Notes under the pieces: generated by a model | The model's input: only the letters and a program-made list of their open reading frames with translations | Database searches by the model: none | What the model was told of the DNA's origin: nothing | Part shown: positions 25,338 to 34,677 of the stretch, piece by piece | Layout of the letters: every line of letters starts with the position of its first letter | Numbering within the stretch: position 1 is the first letter of the stretch | From: Acidobacteriota bacterium | GTDB taxonomy: Bacteria; Acidobacteriota; Vicinamibacteria; Vicinamibacterales; JAFNAJ01 | Direction of reading: 5' to 3' | NCBI GenBank assembly: GCA_023384575.1 | Contig: JAHDVP010000031.1 | Coordinates: 23,378 to 68,089 of the forward strand | DNA length: 44,712 nucleotides | Position numbers and translations under genes: made by a program

Positions 25338-25679
25338 CTACGAGGCGAAGCTGCGCACCGCCTCTTCCTCGGACTCGAATGTCTCGAAGACCGTCAGCAG
25401 CTTCGTGATCGACAGCAGGTCCTCGATGCGCTTGGTGAGGTTCAGCAGCTTGAGCTTGCCACCCTGCCGGCTGACGGTGGTGTACGTCCGCACGATCTCG
25501 CCGAGCCCGGCGCTGTCGATGTAGGGCACGGCCTCGAGGTTCAGCACGAGCTTCTTGTGGCCCTGGCTGACCAGGCTGTTGATCTTGTCCTTCAGCAGTT
25601 CGTCACCCTCGCCGAGGGTCATCTTGCCCTTGAGGTCGAGGACGGTCACGTCCCCGACGATCCGCTCGTCGATCTGCAT
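25338..25679 (-). CDS. STAS-domain protein (anti-sigma factor antagonist-like)
   Basis: A 113-residue single STAS domain related to SpoIIAA/RsbV. The ATG complementary to 25677-25679 has an AGGAGA ribosome-binding site; the longer in-frame reading upstream is not needed. The phosphorylatable Ser56 sits in YIDSAGLGEIV, and the beta-strand VTVLDLKGKMTLGEGDEL starts the fold. Such proteins bind anti-sigma kinases in their unphosphorylated form and release a sigma factor. No RsbW-type kinase, PP2C phosphatase or sigma factor is adjacent, so the partner is elsewhere. It could share a transcript with the glycan operon downstream. Confidence 0.93.
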   Translation of the reverse strand: MQIDERIVGDVTVLDLKGKMTLGEGDELLKDKINSLVSQGHKKLVLNLEAVPYIDSAGLGEIVRTYTTVSRQGGKLKLLNLTKRIEDLLSITKLLTVFETFESEEEAVRSFAS

Positions 25680-25862
25680 CGCCGGTCTCCTGTGTCGTGC
25701 TGCGAGTGGCACCCGCCCGAGAGCCGTCGCGGCGTGGTTGCCCTCGCGCCCCGGAATCGGACCGCTCACGGTAGCACGAACGTTTGAGGAGGGTCAACCG
25801 GCGGAAACGAGACGAGATGCGGGAAATCGGGGCTCAAGAACGGCCCGTTGGCCGCACGCGCA

Positions 25863-25895
25863 CGGGGCCGGACGCGTCAGGCGCGCCCGGCCCCG
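25863..25895. other. GC-rich hairpin at the 3' end of the zinc-ribbon gene
   Basis: CGGGGCCGG (25863-25871) pairs perfectly with CCGGCCCCG (25887-25895) across a 15-nt loop that contains the stop codon of the zinc-ribbon gene. No T-run follows on the minus strand, so it may be a Rho-independent pause or an mRNA 3' stabiliser rather than a classical terminator. The remaining gap up to the STAS start shows nothing else recognisable. Confidence 0.4.
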
Positions 25896-26188
25896 CGGGT
25901 CTTCCGGTGGTGGTAGCACTCGCGGCAGAACACCGGCCGACCGAGCGCCGGTTTGAACGGCACCGTGGTCGACCGACCGCAGGCGGAGCAGGTGGCAGCC
26001 ATCTCCACGCCGCGCCGCCCGGCTTCGAGGACGGTGGCACGCGCGCGTCCGGCCTTCGCCCGGCACCGACGGCAGTGCCTGGGTTCGTGCCCGACGTGGC
26101 GGTCGGCGAAGTACCCCTGCTCCCCGGCCGTCCAGATGAATCGAGCTCCGCACGTGACACAGCGGAGAGGCTTGTCCTCGAAGCTCAT
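25877..26188 (-). CDS. Double zinc-ribbon protein (CxxC-x17-CxxC type)
   Basis: A 103-residue protein with two four-Cys ribbons: Cys10/Cys13 with Cys39/Cys42, and Cys67/Cys70 with Cys88/Cys91. The second has exactly 17 residues between the CxxC pairs and the text TTVPFKP followed by RPVFCREC, which matches the CxxC-x17-CxxC domain seen in many small bacterial proteins; the first (CVTCGARFIWTAGEQ, then FADR) resembles the zf-Tbcl-type ribbon. Function of these families is not established; nucleic-acid or ribosome binding is a common inference. It lies 20 bp downstream of rpsU on the same strand, so co-expression with a ribosomal protein is likely. Confidence 0.9.
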   Translation of the reverse strand: MSFEDKPLRCVTCGARFIWTAGEQGYFADRHVGHEPRHCRRCRAKAGRARATVLEAGRRGVEMAATCSACGRSTTVPFKPALGRPVFCRECYHHRKTRGAGRA

Positions 26189-26208
26189 GCCGTCCCCGGG
26201 GTCCGGGG

Positions 26209-26406
26209 CTACTCCATCTCGCGACGCTGCTTCTTCCGGCTGCGCTTGCGAGCCAAGGCCTGCTTCGCGCGACGCTTGTCGCCCGGCTTCAGGTAGAACG
26301 AGTGCTTCTTGATATCCTTGATGATATCTTCCTGCTGCACTTTTCGCTTGAAGCGACGCAGGGCGCTCTCGATCGATTCGCCGTCCTGCACCTTCACTTC
26401 AGCCAA
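26209..26406 (-). CDS. rpsU: Small ribosomal subunit protein bS21
   Basis: A 65-residue S21 (EVKVQDGESIESALRRFKRKVQQ, then a basic C-terminus RSRKKQRRE), a 30S protein near the anti-Shine-Dalgarno region of 16S rRNA. The start is a TTG complementary to 26404-26406, supported by a strong Shine-Dalgarno-like AAGGGGGTGG about six bases upstream; no ATG or GTG lies nearby in frame. Length is normal. It diverges from purD across a 91-bp gap and is followed by the zinc-ribbon gene. Confidence 0.96.
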   Translation of the reverse strand: MAEVKVQDGESIESALRRFKRKVQQEDIIKDIKKHSFYLKPGDKRRAKQALARKRSRKKQRREME

Positions 26407-26497
26407 GCCAATCCACCCCCTTACCGGCCGAGATGGCGGATCGCTCCCGGGGCGCCGATTCGCAACGGGGCGAATATGCTAGCCTATCACAACTCCT

Positions 26498-27790
26498 ATG
26501 CGCATCCTCGTCGTCGGGTCGGGCGCTCGCGAGCACGCGTTGGCCTGGAAGCTCAGCCAGGACGCTGGCGTCGACGAGGTCCTCGCGACCCCGGGCAACC
26601 CCGGGATGGCCGCCGTCGCCCGTCTCACGCCAACGAAGTCGCTCGCTCCTGACGCCCTGCTCGCGCTGGCCGAAGCCGAACGGCCCGACCTGACCATCAT
26701 TGGCCCCGAACAACCCCTCGCCGACGGCGTCGTCGATGGCTTCGCTGGCGCCGGGCACCTCGTCTTCGGCCCCTCGCGCGCCGCGGCCCGTCTCGAAACC
26801 AGCAAGGCGTTCGCCAAGGCGTTCATGGGCCGACACCGGGTGCCCACCGCCCGCCACGAGACCTGTACAACGCCGGCCGCCGCGCTCGCCGCCGTCGACC
26901 GGCTGGGCCTGCCCGTCGTCGTCAAGGCCGACGGCCTCGCGGCCGGCAAGGGCGTGGTGGTGGCGTCCGACCGCGAGACCGCCCTCGGTGCGATCGACGC
27001 GGCCATGGTCGCCGCCGAGTTCGGTGAGGCGGGCCGGACCCTGGTCGTCGAGGAATGCCTCGTCGGTGAAGAGGCATCGTTCTTCGCGCTGTGCGACGGT
27101 CGCCGCGCCGTTCCGGTAGGCACCGCGCAGGATCACAAGCGGGCGTTCGACGGCGATCAGGGGCCGAACACCGGCGGCATGGGGGCGTTTGCCCCAAGTC
27201 CACTGGTCGATGAGGGGCTCGCCGACCGCGTGATGCGCGAGATCGTCGATCCCGTCGTGGCCGGCATGGCGGCAGAGGGATCACCCTACCGAGGGGTGCT
27301 GTACGTCGGCTTGATGCTGACGATCGACGGTCCGAAGGTCATCGAGTTCAACGTCCGCTTCGGCGACCCGGAAACTCAGGTGGTGCTGCCGGCCGTCGAC
27401 GAGCCCCTCGCCCCCCTGCTGGCGGCGGCCGCGGCGGGCCGACTCGACGCCGGAGCGGTCAGGCGTTCATCTCGGCCCTGCGTGGGCGTCGTTCTGGCGT
27501 CAGGAGGCTACCCGGGGCCGTTTGAACGCGGCAAGATTATCTCGGGCGTGGACGAAGCGGCCGCGCTCGACCACGTCGTGGTATTCCACGCGGGGACACG
27601 CGTCGAGGCTGGGCACCTCGTGACCAGCGGGGGGCGGGTGCTGACCGTGGTCGCCTCGGGCGACGATTTTGCGGCCGCGGTTCGCCGCGCGTACGAGGCT
27701 GCCGCGCGGATTTCGTTCGAGGGCTGCCGGTACCGGACCGACATCGGGCAGAAGGCCCTCGCGATCTCGGCCGCGCCCGAGTGGCGCTGA
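26498..27790 (+). CDS. purD: Phosphoribosylamine-glycine ligase
   Basis: A 430-residue ATP-grasp enzyme making GAR from phosphoribosylamine, glycine and ATP, the second step of purine synthesis. Markers: ILVVGSGAREHALAWKL at the N-terminus, VVVKADGLAAGKGVVVA, the catalytic loop QDHKRAFDGDQGPNTGGMGAF and KVIEFNVRFGDPETQ with the metal ligands. Length is typical. The ATG at 26498 follows a -10-like TATGCT (26475-26480), without a good -35. mtaB begins 16 bp after its stop and may be co-transcribed. Confidence 0.97.
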   Translation: MRILVVGSGAREHALAWKLSQDAGVDEVLATPGNPGMAAVARLTPTKSLAPDALLALAEAERPDLTIIGPEQPLADGVVDGFAGAGHLVFGPSRAAARLETSKAFAKAFMGRHRVPTARHETCTTPAAALAAVDRLGLPVVVKADGLAAGKGVVVASDRETALGAIDAAMVAAEFGEAGRTLVVEECLVGEEASFFALCDGRRAVPVGTAQDHKRAFDGDQGPNTGGMGAFAPSPLVDEGLADRVMREIVDPVVAGMAAEGSPYRGVLYVGLMLTIDGPKVIEFNVRFGDPETQVVLPAVDEPLAPLLAAAAAGRLDAGAVRRSSRPCVGVVLASGGYPGPFERGKIISGVDEAAALDHVVVFHAGTRVEAGHLVTSGGRVLTVVASGDDFAAAVRRAYEAAARISFEGCRYRTDIGQKALAISAAPEWR

Positions 27791-27806
27791 CCCCGCGCTC
27801 GTACAG

Positions 27807-29102
27807 ATGGAGTACGCGGTCGTCACCTTCGGCTGTCGCGTCAATCAGGCCGATTCGTTCGACATCGAGAGCGCGATGCGCCAGGCGGGCGCCGTCCCCG
27901 CGCCCCCGGACAGGGCGCAGCTCGTCGTCGTCAACACCTGCTCGGTGACGGCGTCGGCCGATCAGGGCGCGCGCCAGGTCATTCGTCGTCTCAATCGCGC
28001 CAATCCCCTCGCACGCATCGTGGTCACCGGGTGCTACGCCACGGCCAGCCGCGCGGATGTCGCAGCCCTTCCGGGCGTCGTCGATGTCGTGTCGAACCTC
28101 GACAAGACATCGATCGTCCCGAGGCTGCTGGCCATGGCCACGCCGACGTCAGCCGACCGGTACGGCGAGGGCGAGGGGGCGTGTGGTGTGGTCCTCGGCC
28201 CGGGCCTGATGGGCCGGACGGCCTACACCCTGCGCGTGCAGACGGGCTGCGACGAGGCCTGCGCCTACTGCATCATCCCGAGCACGCGTGGTCCGGGTCG
28301 CAGTCGGCCGCTCGACGACGTGCTGACGTCGGCGGACGCGGCGCGCGCGGCCGGTTTTCGCGAGATCGTCCTGACGGGGGTCCACCTCGGGGCGTGGGGA
28401 CGCGATCTCGAGGGCCCGCTGACCCTGAACGATCTCGTGCGGTCGCTCGGCCGCCGGCGCGGTGACGTCCGCCATCGGCTGAGCTCCCTCGAGCCCATGG
28501 ACTGCCCGCCGGCGCTCGTCGACCTCATGGCGGCCGACGGGCGCTTCGCCCCCCACTTCCACCTGCCGCTGCAGCATGCGAGCGATGGCGTGCTCGCCCG
28601 CATGCGGCGGCCGTATCGGCTCGACGACTACCGGCGCACCGTGGACCACGTCCGGTGCCGGATTCCCGACGCGGCGCTTGGCACGGACCTGATCGTCGGG
28701 TTCCCTGGCGAGACCGACGCCGACCACCGGCGTCTCACCGCGTACCTCGAGTCGTCGCCCCTCACGCACCTTCATGTGTTTCCGTACTCGACCCGAGCGG
28801 GCACCGAGGCCGCGCGCCTGGCGGACCACGTGCCGCCGCCGGTCGTGCGCGAGCGTACCGCCGAGGTCCGCGCGATCGGGCGTGCGCTCGTCGAACGCTT
28901 CCATCGCTCGCAGGACGGCGCGGTGCGCCGCGCGTTGACGGTCGACGACGGCAGCGTCGCCGTGACGGACAACTACCTCAAGGTACGTGTCCCGCCCACG
29001 GGCTCGCGCAACCGGTGGATCGACGTTCGGCTGGCGTGGTCGGCCGGGGGGTTCATCGGTGACGTGCTCGACCGGCCGATCGGAACCGACCCTCAGGCCT
29101 GA
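27807..29102 (+). CDS. mtaB: tRNA threonylcarbamoyladenosine methylthiotransferase
   Basis: A 431-residue radical-SAM methylthiotransferase that converts t6A37 to ms2t6A37 in tRNAs. The N-terminal cluster domain has Cys in TFGCRVNQADSFDIE, VNTCSVTASADQ and TGCYATA; the radical SAM motif is CDEACAYCIIP; a C-terminal TRAM-like stretch (DGSVAVTDNYLKVRVP) follows. The short N-terminal TFGCRxNQ text favours MtaB over MiaB or RimO. The ATG at 27807 was chosen because the longer frame runs into purD. Its last ten bases overlap the convergent rlmN. Confidence 0.93.
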   Translation: MEYAVVTFGCRVNQADSFDIESAMRQAGAVPAPPDRAQLVVVNTCSVTASADQGARQVIRRLNRANPLARIVVTGCYATASRADVAALPGVVDVVSNLDKTSIVPRLLAMATPTSADRYGEGEGACGVVLGPGLMGRTAYTLRVQTGCDEACAYCIIPSTRGPGRSRPLDDVLTSADAARAAGFREIVLTGVHLGAWGRDLEGPLTLNDLVRSLGRRRGDVRHRLSSLEPMDCPPALVDLMAADGRFAPHFHLPLQHASDGVLARMRRPYRLDDYRRTVDHVRCRIPDAALGTDLIVGFPGETDADHRRLTAYLESSPLTHLHVFPYSTRAGTEAARLADHVPPPVVRERTAEVRAIGRALVERFHRSQDGAVRRALTVDDGSVAVTDNYLKVRVPPTGSRNRWIDVRLAWSAGGFIGDVLDRPIGTDPQA

Positions 29103-30172
29103 CCGAGGCGCGCGGCGAGGTGCTGGCCCGGCGACGGGCGGACGCCCTCCACGATCAGCTGGCCGCACGCCGCACGGATGTCGCGCCCGCGGCTCTTGCG
29201 GACCGACACCGTCAGGCCGCGCTCGGCGAGGATGCGCGCGAAGGCGTCGACGCGCTCGTCCGACGGCCGCCTGAACGGGATGCCCGCCGCCTCGTTGAGC
29301 GGAATCAGATTCACCTTCGCCCGCAGATCCCCAACGAGCTTCACCAGGCGGCGCGCGTCGGCTGGTGTGTCGTTGACGGCGTCGAGCAGCACGTACTCGA
29401 AGGTGATGCGCCGGCGGCGCGGCAGCGGGAAGCGCCGACACGCCTCGACGAGGTCGGCGAGACCGTACTTCCGGTTCACGGGCACGAGCCGATCGCGCAT
29501 CTCCTCGGTCGTCGCGTGCAGGGAGATCGCGAGGTTGGGCATGAAGGGTTCAGTGGCCAGCCGCTCGAGCGCCGGCAGCACGCCTACCGTCGACAGCGTG
29601 ATCCGCCGCGCCGGCAGGGCCAGGCCGTGCTCGTCGCCCAGGATTCGCAAGGCCTTCATCGTCTGGTCGTAGTTGTGCAGGGGCTCCCCCATGCCCATCA
29701 GAACGATGTTGAACGGGCGGCCGACGAGGTCGAGTTCGCGCGCGAGGACGTGCACCTGTCCCACGATCTCGCCCGCATCGAGGTTGCGGATGATGCCCAT
29801 CCTGCCGGTGAGGCAGAAGGCGCAGCGCATCGCGCAGCCCACCTGCGTCGAGATGCAGAAGGTCTGCGCGGGGGTGTCGGGGATGTAGACCGCCTCGATT
29901 CGCGCGCCGTCGGCGAGGCCGAGCAGGAACTTGGTCGTGCCGTCCGCGGAGGTGTCGCGGCCGGCGACGGCGGGCGTGGCGATGAGGCTCGTGTCGCCGA
30001 GGCGCGCGCGCAGGTCTCGCCCGAGGTCGGTCATGGCCTCGATGTCAGCCACGGCCGCCCGGTGAACCCACCGGAAGATCTGGCGCGCGCGATAGCGCTC
30101 GGCGCCGAGCGCGGCGAGGTGCGCCTCGAGTTCCGGCAGCGCGAGCGATGCGAGGTCGATTCGTGGTTTCAA
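29093..30172 (-). CDS. rlmN: Dual-specificity RNA methyltransferase RlmN
   Basis: A 359-residue radical SAM enzyme that methylates C2 of A2503 in 23S rRNA and A37 in some tRNAs. The iron-sulfur triad is GCAMRCAFCLTGRMG (CxxxCxxC), with LMGMGEPLHNYDQTMKAL, AISLHATTEEMRDRLVPVNRKY and the C-terminal radical-bearing Cys in GRDIRAACGQL. No ATG precedes the conserved N-terminus; TTG complementary to 30170-30172 (LKPRIDLASL) is the best start, with GGAG about 12 nt upstream. It converges on mtaB with a 10-bp overlap. Confidence 0.94.
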   Translation of the reverse strand: MKPRIDLASLALPELEAHLAALGAERYRARQIFRWVHRAAVADIEAMTDLGRDLRARLGDTSLIATPAVAGRDTSADGTTKFLLGLADGARIEAVYIPDTPAQTFCISTQVGCAMRCAFCLTGRMGIIRNLDAGEIVGQVHVLARELDLVGRPFNIVLMGMGEPLHNYDQTMKALRILGDEHGLALPARRITLSTVGVLPALERLATEPFMPNLAISLHATTEEMRDRLVPVNRKYGLADLVEACRRFPLPRRRRITFEYVLLDAVNDTPADARRLVKLVGDLRAKVNLIPLNEAAGIPFRRPSDERVDAFARILAERGLTVSVRKSRGRDIRAACGQLIVEGVRPSPGQHLAARLGQA

Positions 30173-30327
30173 CGACTTACAAGGCTCCAGCGTAGCACAG
30201 GCGAGCGCCGCGGTCCGCCGGAGGGCGACACCCGGCGTGGTATGATCGGCCTTTGGTCGGCAGGTGCCGAGTCCGTCGTGGCCCCCGGGCGCAGCTGGTG
30301 CGACCCCGCGACGGCGATCACGCATAC

Positions 30328-31587
30328 ATGGTCGTTCGCCAGGTTCTCGACAGCGGCGTCCGCCTCGTCACCGAGGCGATTCCTCACGTACGATCCGTCA
30401 GCCTGGGCGTCTGGCTGACCCGGGGGTCGCGGCACGAGCAGTCCGACACCACCGGCATGGCGCACTTCGTCGAGCACATGCTGTTCAAGGGGACCGCCAC
30501 CCGCTCGGCCGAGGACATCGCCCAGGCCATCGATTCGATCGGCGGGCAGCTCGACGCGTTCACGTCCAAGGAGTACGCCGGCTATTACATCAAGGTGCTC
30601 GACGAGCACCTGCCGCTCGCGGTCGACCTGCTGGCCGATCTCGTGCTCCGGCCCGCCTTCGACCCGGCGGAGATCGAACGCGAGAAGAAGGTGATCCTCG
30701 AAGAGATCAAGATGGTCGAGGACACGCCCGACGACCTGGTGCACGAGATCTTCACGTCGTGCTTCTGGTCGGGCCACGCGCTGGGGCGACCGATCCTGGG
30801 CACGCCGGACAGCGTCGGGGCGTTCACCGGCGACGGCCTCCGACGGTACTTCGAGCGGACCTACACGGCCCCGCACCTCATCGTCGCGGCGGCCGGTCAC
30901 CTCGAGCACCAGCGCGTCGCCGACCTCTTCGCCGAGCGCTTCGATGCGGCTTCGGGCTCGGTGCCGGATCCGGCCGACGGTGTTCCGCCGGCCACGCCGC
31001 AGGTGGTGATCAGGCAGAAGGACCTCGAGCAGAGCCACGTTTGCGTCGGCCTGACGGCGCTCCCGCAGCGCCACGACGATCGGTACGTCGCCTATCTGCT
31101 CAACACGATGCTGGGCGGGTCGATGAGCTCGCGGCTCTTCCAGAACGTCCGGGAGAAGCGTGGCCTTGCTTACTCCGTGTTCAGCGGCCTGAGCGCGTAC
31201 TCCGACACGGGGCTGTTGACGGTGTACGCCGGCTGCGCCGACGAGGCGGTCGCCGAGGTCGTCGATCTCGTGGTCGAGGAACTGCGCGGTTTCAAGCGGG
31301 CGCCGGTGCCGGACGCCGAGCTGCGGCGCGCGAAGGACCACCTCAAGGGCAGCCTCATGCTGAGCCTCGAGAACACGTCGAGCCGCATGTCGCACCTCGC
31401 CCGGCAGGACATCTACTTCGACCGTCACTACACCCTCGACGAGACCCTCGAGGGCATCGAGCGCGTGACTCCGGACGACGTGCAGCGGGTGGCCTCCACG
31501 CTCTTCGCCAACGGGGCGCTCGGCGCGACCGTGCTCTCGGCGGCCGACGCGCTCGCGGTCGATCCGCGCCGGCTCGACCTCGGATGA
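30328..31587 (+). CDS. M16 family metallopeptidase
   Basis: A 419-residue zinc peptidase of the pitrilysin/processing-peptidase group. The inverted zinc motif H46-F-V-E49-H50 lies in MAHFVEHMLFKGT, and the distal Glu is in KKVILEEIKMVEDTPDDLVHE. The second M16 domain is recognisable by LGGSMSSRLFQNVREKRGLAYSV. Length is typical of single-chain PqqL/YmxG-like bacterial members, which act as dimers. The ATG at 30328 keeps the family N-terminus VRQVLDSGVRLVTE; a longer in-frame start would add 25 unconserved residues. There is no signal peptide, so it is probably cytosolic. It precedes purB by 43 bp. Confidence 0.94.
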   Translation: MVVRQVLDSGVRLVTEAIPHVRSVSLGVWLTRGSRHEQSDTTGMAHFVEHMLFKGTATRSAEDIAQAIDSIGGQLDAFTSKEYAGYYIKVLDEHLPLAVDLLADLVLRPAFDPAEIEREKKVILEEIKMVEDTPDDLVHEIFTSCFWSGHALGRPILGTPDSVGAFTGDGLRRYFERTYTAPHLIVAAAGHLEHQRVADLFAERFDAASGSVPDPADGVPPATPQVVIRQKDLEQSHVCVGLTALPQRHDDRYVAYLLNTMLGGSMSSRLFQNVREKRGLAYSVFSGLSAYSDTGLLTVYAGCADEAVAEVVDLVVEELRGFKRAPVPDAELRRAKDHLKGSLMLSLENTSSRMSHLARQDIYFDRHYTLDETLEGIERVTPDDVQRVASTLFANGALGATVLSAADALAVDPRRLDLG

Positions 31588-31630
31588 GTGCCGCGGCGCG
31601 GCCGGCCGGGGCCAGGAGGGAGCGAGCCGC

Positions 31631-32941
31631 ATGATCCGCCGCTACACCCAGCCCGAGATGGGGCGCATCTGGAGCGAGCAGCGCCGGTTCGAGACGTGGC
31701 TGCTCGTCGAGGTCTCGGCTGCCGAGGCCATGGCCGAGGCCGGCCTGATCCCGGCCGAGGCGGCGCGTGACATCCGCGAACGTGGCCGGTTCGACATCGC
31801 CCGCATCGACGAGATCGAGCAGACGACGGCGCACGATCTGATCGCGTTCACGACGGCGGTGGCCGAGCACGTCGGGCCCTCCGCGCGGTGGCTGCACTTC
31901 GGCCTCACCTCGTCCGACGTCGTCGACACGGCGCAGGCCGTGCAGATGCGCGAAGCCTGCGACGTGATCCTGGCCGACCTGCGCGCCCTCCAGGCCGCCG
32001 TCCGCGAGCGGGCCTTCGAGCATCGCCGGACGCCCATGATCGGACGCACCCACGGGGTGCACGCCGAGCCGATGACCTTCGGCCTGAAGCTCGCGTCGTG
32101 GTTCGCCGAGCTGCAGCGGGCCGTCGTGCGCGTCGAGCGCGCGAGGGAGACCGTGTCGGTGGGCCTCGTCTCGGGCGCCGTCGGGACCTTCGCGCACCTG
32201 CCGCCGTCGATCGAGGCCCGCGTCTGCGAGAAGCTGGGCCTGCGCCCCGCGCCGATCTCCTCGCAGATCATCCAGCGCGACCGGCACGCCGAGCTCCTGG
32301 CGATGCTCGCGATCACCGGGGCGTCGCTCGAGAAGTTCGCGCTCGAGATCCGCGGGCTGCAGAAGACGGAGATCGGCGAGGTCGAGGAGCCGTTCGGCCG
32401 AGGGCAGAAGGGGTCGTCGGCCATGCCGCACAAGCGCAATCCGATCGGCTGCGAGCAGATCACCGGGCTGGCCCGCCTGCTCCGCGGCAACGCGCAGGCG
32501 GCACTCGAGAACGTGGCGCTGTGGCACGAGCGCGACATCTCGCACTCGTCGGTCGAACGGGTCATCCTGCCCGACTCGTTCATCGCGCTCGATCACATGC
32601 TGCGGCGGTTCACGCGCATCGTGGCCGGGATGATCGTGCACCCCGACCGGATGCTCGAGAACCTGCAGCGCTCGCACGGCGTGGTCTTCTCCGGCCCCAT
32701 CCTGCTGGAGCTGGCACGCCGCGGCGCCGCGCGCGAGCAGGCCTACGCCTGGGTGCAGCGCAACGCGATGCGGGCATTCGACGAGCGGCGCGACTTCAAG
32801 GCGCTGCTGCTCGCCGATGCCGACGTCATGGGCGTGCTCACGGCTCGGGACGTCGAGACGGCCTTCGATCTCGACGTGCAGCTGCGCCATGTCGACGCGA
32901 TCTTCGCGCGGGTGTTCGATCGGGACGCGGTGACGGCCTGA
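31631..32941 (+). CDS. purB: Adenylosuccinate lyase
   Basis: A 436-residue fumarase/aspartase-superfamily enzyme acting twice in purine synthesis (SAICAR to AICAR, and adenylosuccinate to AMP). The signature [25 protein letters not shown] carries the catalytic loop; [16 protein letters not shown] and [15 protein letters not shown] carry the other active-site residues. Length is normal. An AGGAGG ribosome-binding site (about 31615-31620) is 11 bases before the ATG. It follows the peptidase gene closely and is followed by a 64-codon membrane gene and purF. Confidence 0.97.
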   Translation: MIRRYTQPEMGRIWSEQRRFETWLLVEVSAAEAMAEAGLIPAEAARDIRERGRFDIARIDEIEQTTAHDLIAFTTAVAEHVGPSARWLHFGLTSSDVVDTAQAVQMREACDVILADLRALQAAVRERAFEHRRTPMIGRTHGVHAEPMTFGLKLASWFAELQRAVVRVERARETVSVGLVSGAVGTFAHLPPSIEARVCEKLGLRPAPISSQIIQRDRHAELLAMLAITGASLEKFALEIRGLQKTEIGEVEEPFGRGQKGSSAMPHKRNPIGCEQITGLARLLRGNAQAALENVALWHERDISHSSVERVILPDSFIALDHMLRRFTRIVAGMIVHPDRMLENLQRSHGVVFSGPILLELARRGAAREQAYAWVQRNAMRAFDERRDFKALLLADADVMGVLTARDVETAFDLDVQLRHVDAIFARVFDRDAVTA

Positions 32942-32999
32942 GGCCGGCGCGGCCGGCGCGACCGGCCCGGGCGACGTCGTCTTCGCCGGGAGAAGGCAG

Positions 33000-33194
33000 A
33001 TGGACCAGCAGCAGCGTCGAGCGATGATCGGGCGGACCGTGATGGGGTCGGGCGTCGTGCTGCTCGTCCTGGCGGCCCTCTTCTGGTGGGACATCGTGCC
33101 GATCGACCCGGACGCGAAGACACCCGCCACTGCGGTCGTGCTCGGCGCGGCCGTCATCGATTTCGCGATCGGGTTCTTCTACCTCCGGAGCTGA
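33000..33194 (+). CDS. Two-helix membrane micro-protein
   Basis: A 64-residue protein with two predicted TM helices (about 15-32 [17 protein letters not shown] and 43-61 [20 protein letters not shown]) and a short basic N-terminus. No family recognised. A GGGAGAAGG ribosome-binding site precedes the ATG at 33000, and it fits between purB and purF without overlap, so it is probably real and co-transcribed with the purine genes. Such small proteins often modulate a larger membrane partner, but nothing here indicates one. Confidence 0.7.
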   Translation: MDQQQRRAMIGRTVMGSGVVLLVLAALFWWDIVPIDPDAKTPATAVVLGAAVIDFAIGFFYLRS

Positions 33195-33225
33195 CGGCGA
33201 CTGCCGGGTCGCCCAGGAGCGCGCG

Positions 33226-34677
33226 ATGTTCGACAAGTTCCGAGAGGAGTGCGGCGTCTTCGGCGTGTTCGGCCACCACGAGGCGGCCAACCTCGCCTAT
33301 CTCGGGCTCTACGCGCTGCAGCACCGTGGGCAGGAGAGCGCCGGCATCGCCGCCGCCGACGGCGGCCGCGTCCGGCTGTCGCGGCAGATGGGCTACGTCG
33401 CCGACGCGTTCAACGAGGCGACCCTGTCGACGTTGTCGGGCCGGGCGGCGATCGGCCACGTGCGCTACTCGACGGCCGGTGAGAGCCGCCTCCAGAACGC
33501 GCAGCCCCTGCTCATCGAGTGCGCGCACGGGCAGATCGCACTGTGCCACAACGGCAACCTCGTGAACGCGGGCGAACTGCGCAGCCAGCTGGTCCGCGAC
33601 GGCTCCATCTTCCAGACGACGAGCGATACCGAGGTGGTCCTGCACCTGTACGCCAGGTCGCGCGCCACGTCGGCCGAGGATGCCATCGTCGAGTCGATCG
33701 CGCAGGTCACCGGAGCGTTCTCACTGGTGATGCTCACGCCCGACCGGCTCGTCGCGGCTCGAGACCCCCACGGCTTCCGGCCGCTGGCCATCGGCCGGCT
33801 CGGCGAGGCCGTGATCATCACCTCGGAGACCTGCGCGCTCGATCTGATCGGGGCCACGTACGTGCGCGACGTCGAGCCGGGCGAGGTCGTCGTCGTGTCG
33901 GCCGCCGGCCTGCGGTCGGTGAAGCCGTTTCCGCCCGCCACGCCGGCCTATTGCATCTTCGAGCACGTGTACTTCGCGCGGCCCGACAGCTACGTGTTCG
34001 GTCGCAGCGTCAACGAGGTGCGCACGGACCTCGGGCGCCTGCTCGCCCGCGAGGCCGGCGTCGAGGCCGACGTCGTCGTGCCGATTCCCGACTCCGGCGT
34101 CTGTGCCGCGGTCGGGTACGCCGAGGAGACCGGCCTGCCCATGCGTTTCGGGCTCATCCGCAACCACTACGTCGGGCGGACGTTCATACAGCCGCAGCAG
34201 TCGATTCGCCACTTCGGCGTCAAGGTCAAGCTCAACCCGGTGCGGAGCATCCTCGAGGGCCAGCGCGTCGTCCTCCTCGATGACTCGATCGTCCGAGGCA
34301 CGACGAGCCGGAAGATCGTGCGAATGGTGAAAGCCGCCGGCGCGCGCGAAGTCCACATGCGCATCAGCTGTCCGCCCACCATCTCGCCGTGCTTCTACGG
34401 GGTCGACACGCCGCGCCGATCGGAGCTGATCGCGGCGACGCACACGCTCGACGAGATCCAGCGGTACCTCGGCGCCGACAGCCTCGCCTATCTCAGTCTC
34501 GAGGGGCTGCTGGCGGGCGTGGATCCCGACCGCCGGTCGTACTGCACGTCGTGCTATACCGGCCAGTACCCCGTCGAGTTCCCGCGTGACGCTCACGCCT
34601 ACATGCAACTGGCCCTGAAGCTCGAGTCCACGAACGTCCGGTCGTCGTCGGTCCCTGAGGCCGAGGTGACGTCCTGA
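33226..34677 (+). CDS. purF: Amidophosphoribosyltransferase
   Basis: A 483-residue glutamine PRPP amidotransferase, the first committed step of purine synthesis. The nucleophile Cys9 follows a short propeptide (MFDKFREE), as in self-processed Bacillus-type enzymes; the glutaminase text is [30 protein letters not shown] and the PRPP loop is [19 protein letters not shown]. Cys residues in [16 protein letters not shown] and [12 protein letters not shown] fit the [4Fe-4S]-containing class. GGAG precedes the start. The stop TGA overlaps the next ATG by one base. Confidence 0.97.
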   Translation: MFDKFREECGVFGVFGHHEAANLAYLGLYALQHRGQESAGIAAADGGRVRLSRQMGYVADAFNEATLSTLSGRAAIGHVRYSTAGESRLQNAQPLLIECAHGQIALCHNGNLVNAGELRSQLVRDGSIFQTTSDTEVVLHLYARSRATSAEDAIVESIAQVTGAFSLVMLTPDRLVAARDPHGFRPLAIGRLGEAVIITSETCALDLIGATYVRDVEPGEVVVVSAAGLRSVKPFPPATPAYCIFEHVYFARPDSYVFGRSVNEVRTDLGRLLAREAGVEADVVVPIPDSGVCAAVGYAEETGLPMRFGLIRNHYVGRTFIQPQQSIRHFGVKVKLNPVRSILEGQRVVLLDDSIVRGTTSRKIVRMVKAAGAREVHMRISCPPTISPCFYGVDTPRRSELIAATHTLDEIQRYLGADSLAYLSLEGLLAGVDPDRRSYCTSCYTGQYPVEFPRDAHAYMQLALKLESTNVRSSSVPEAEVTS

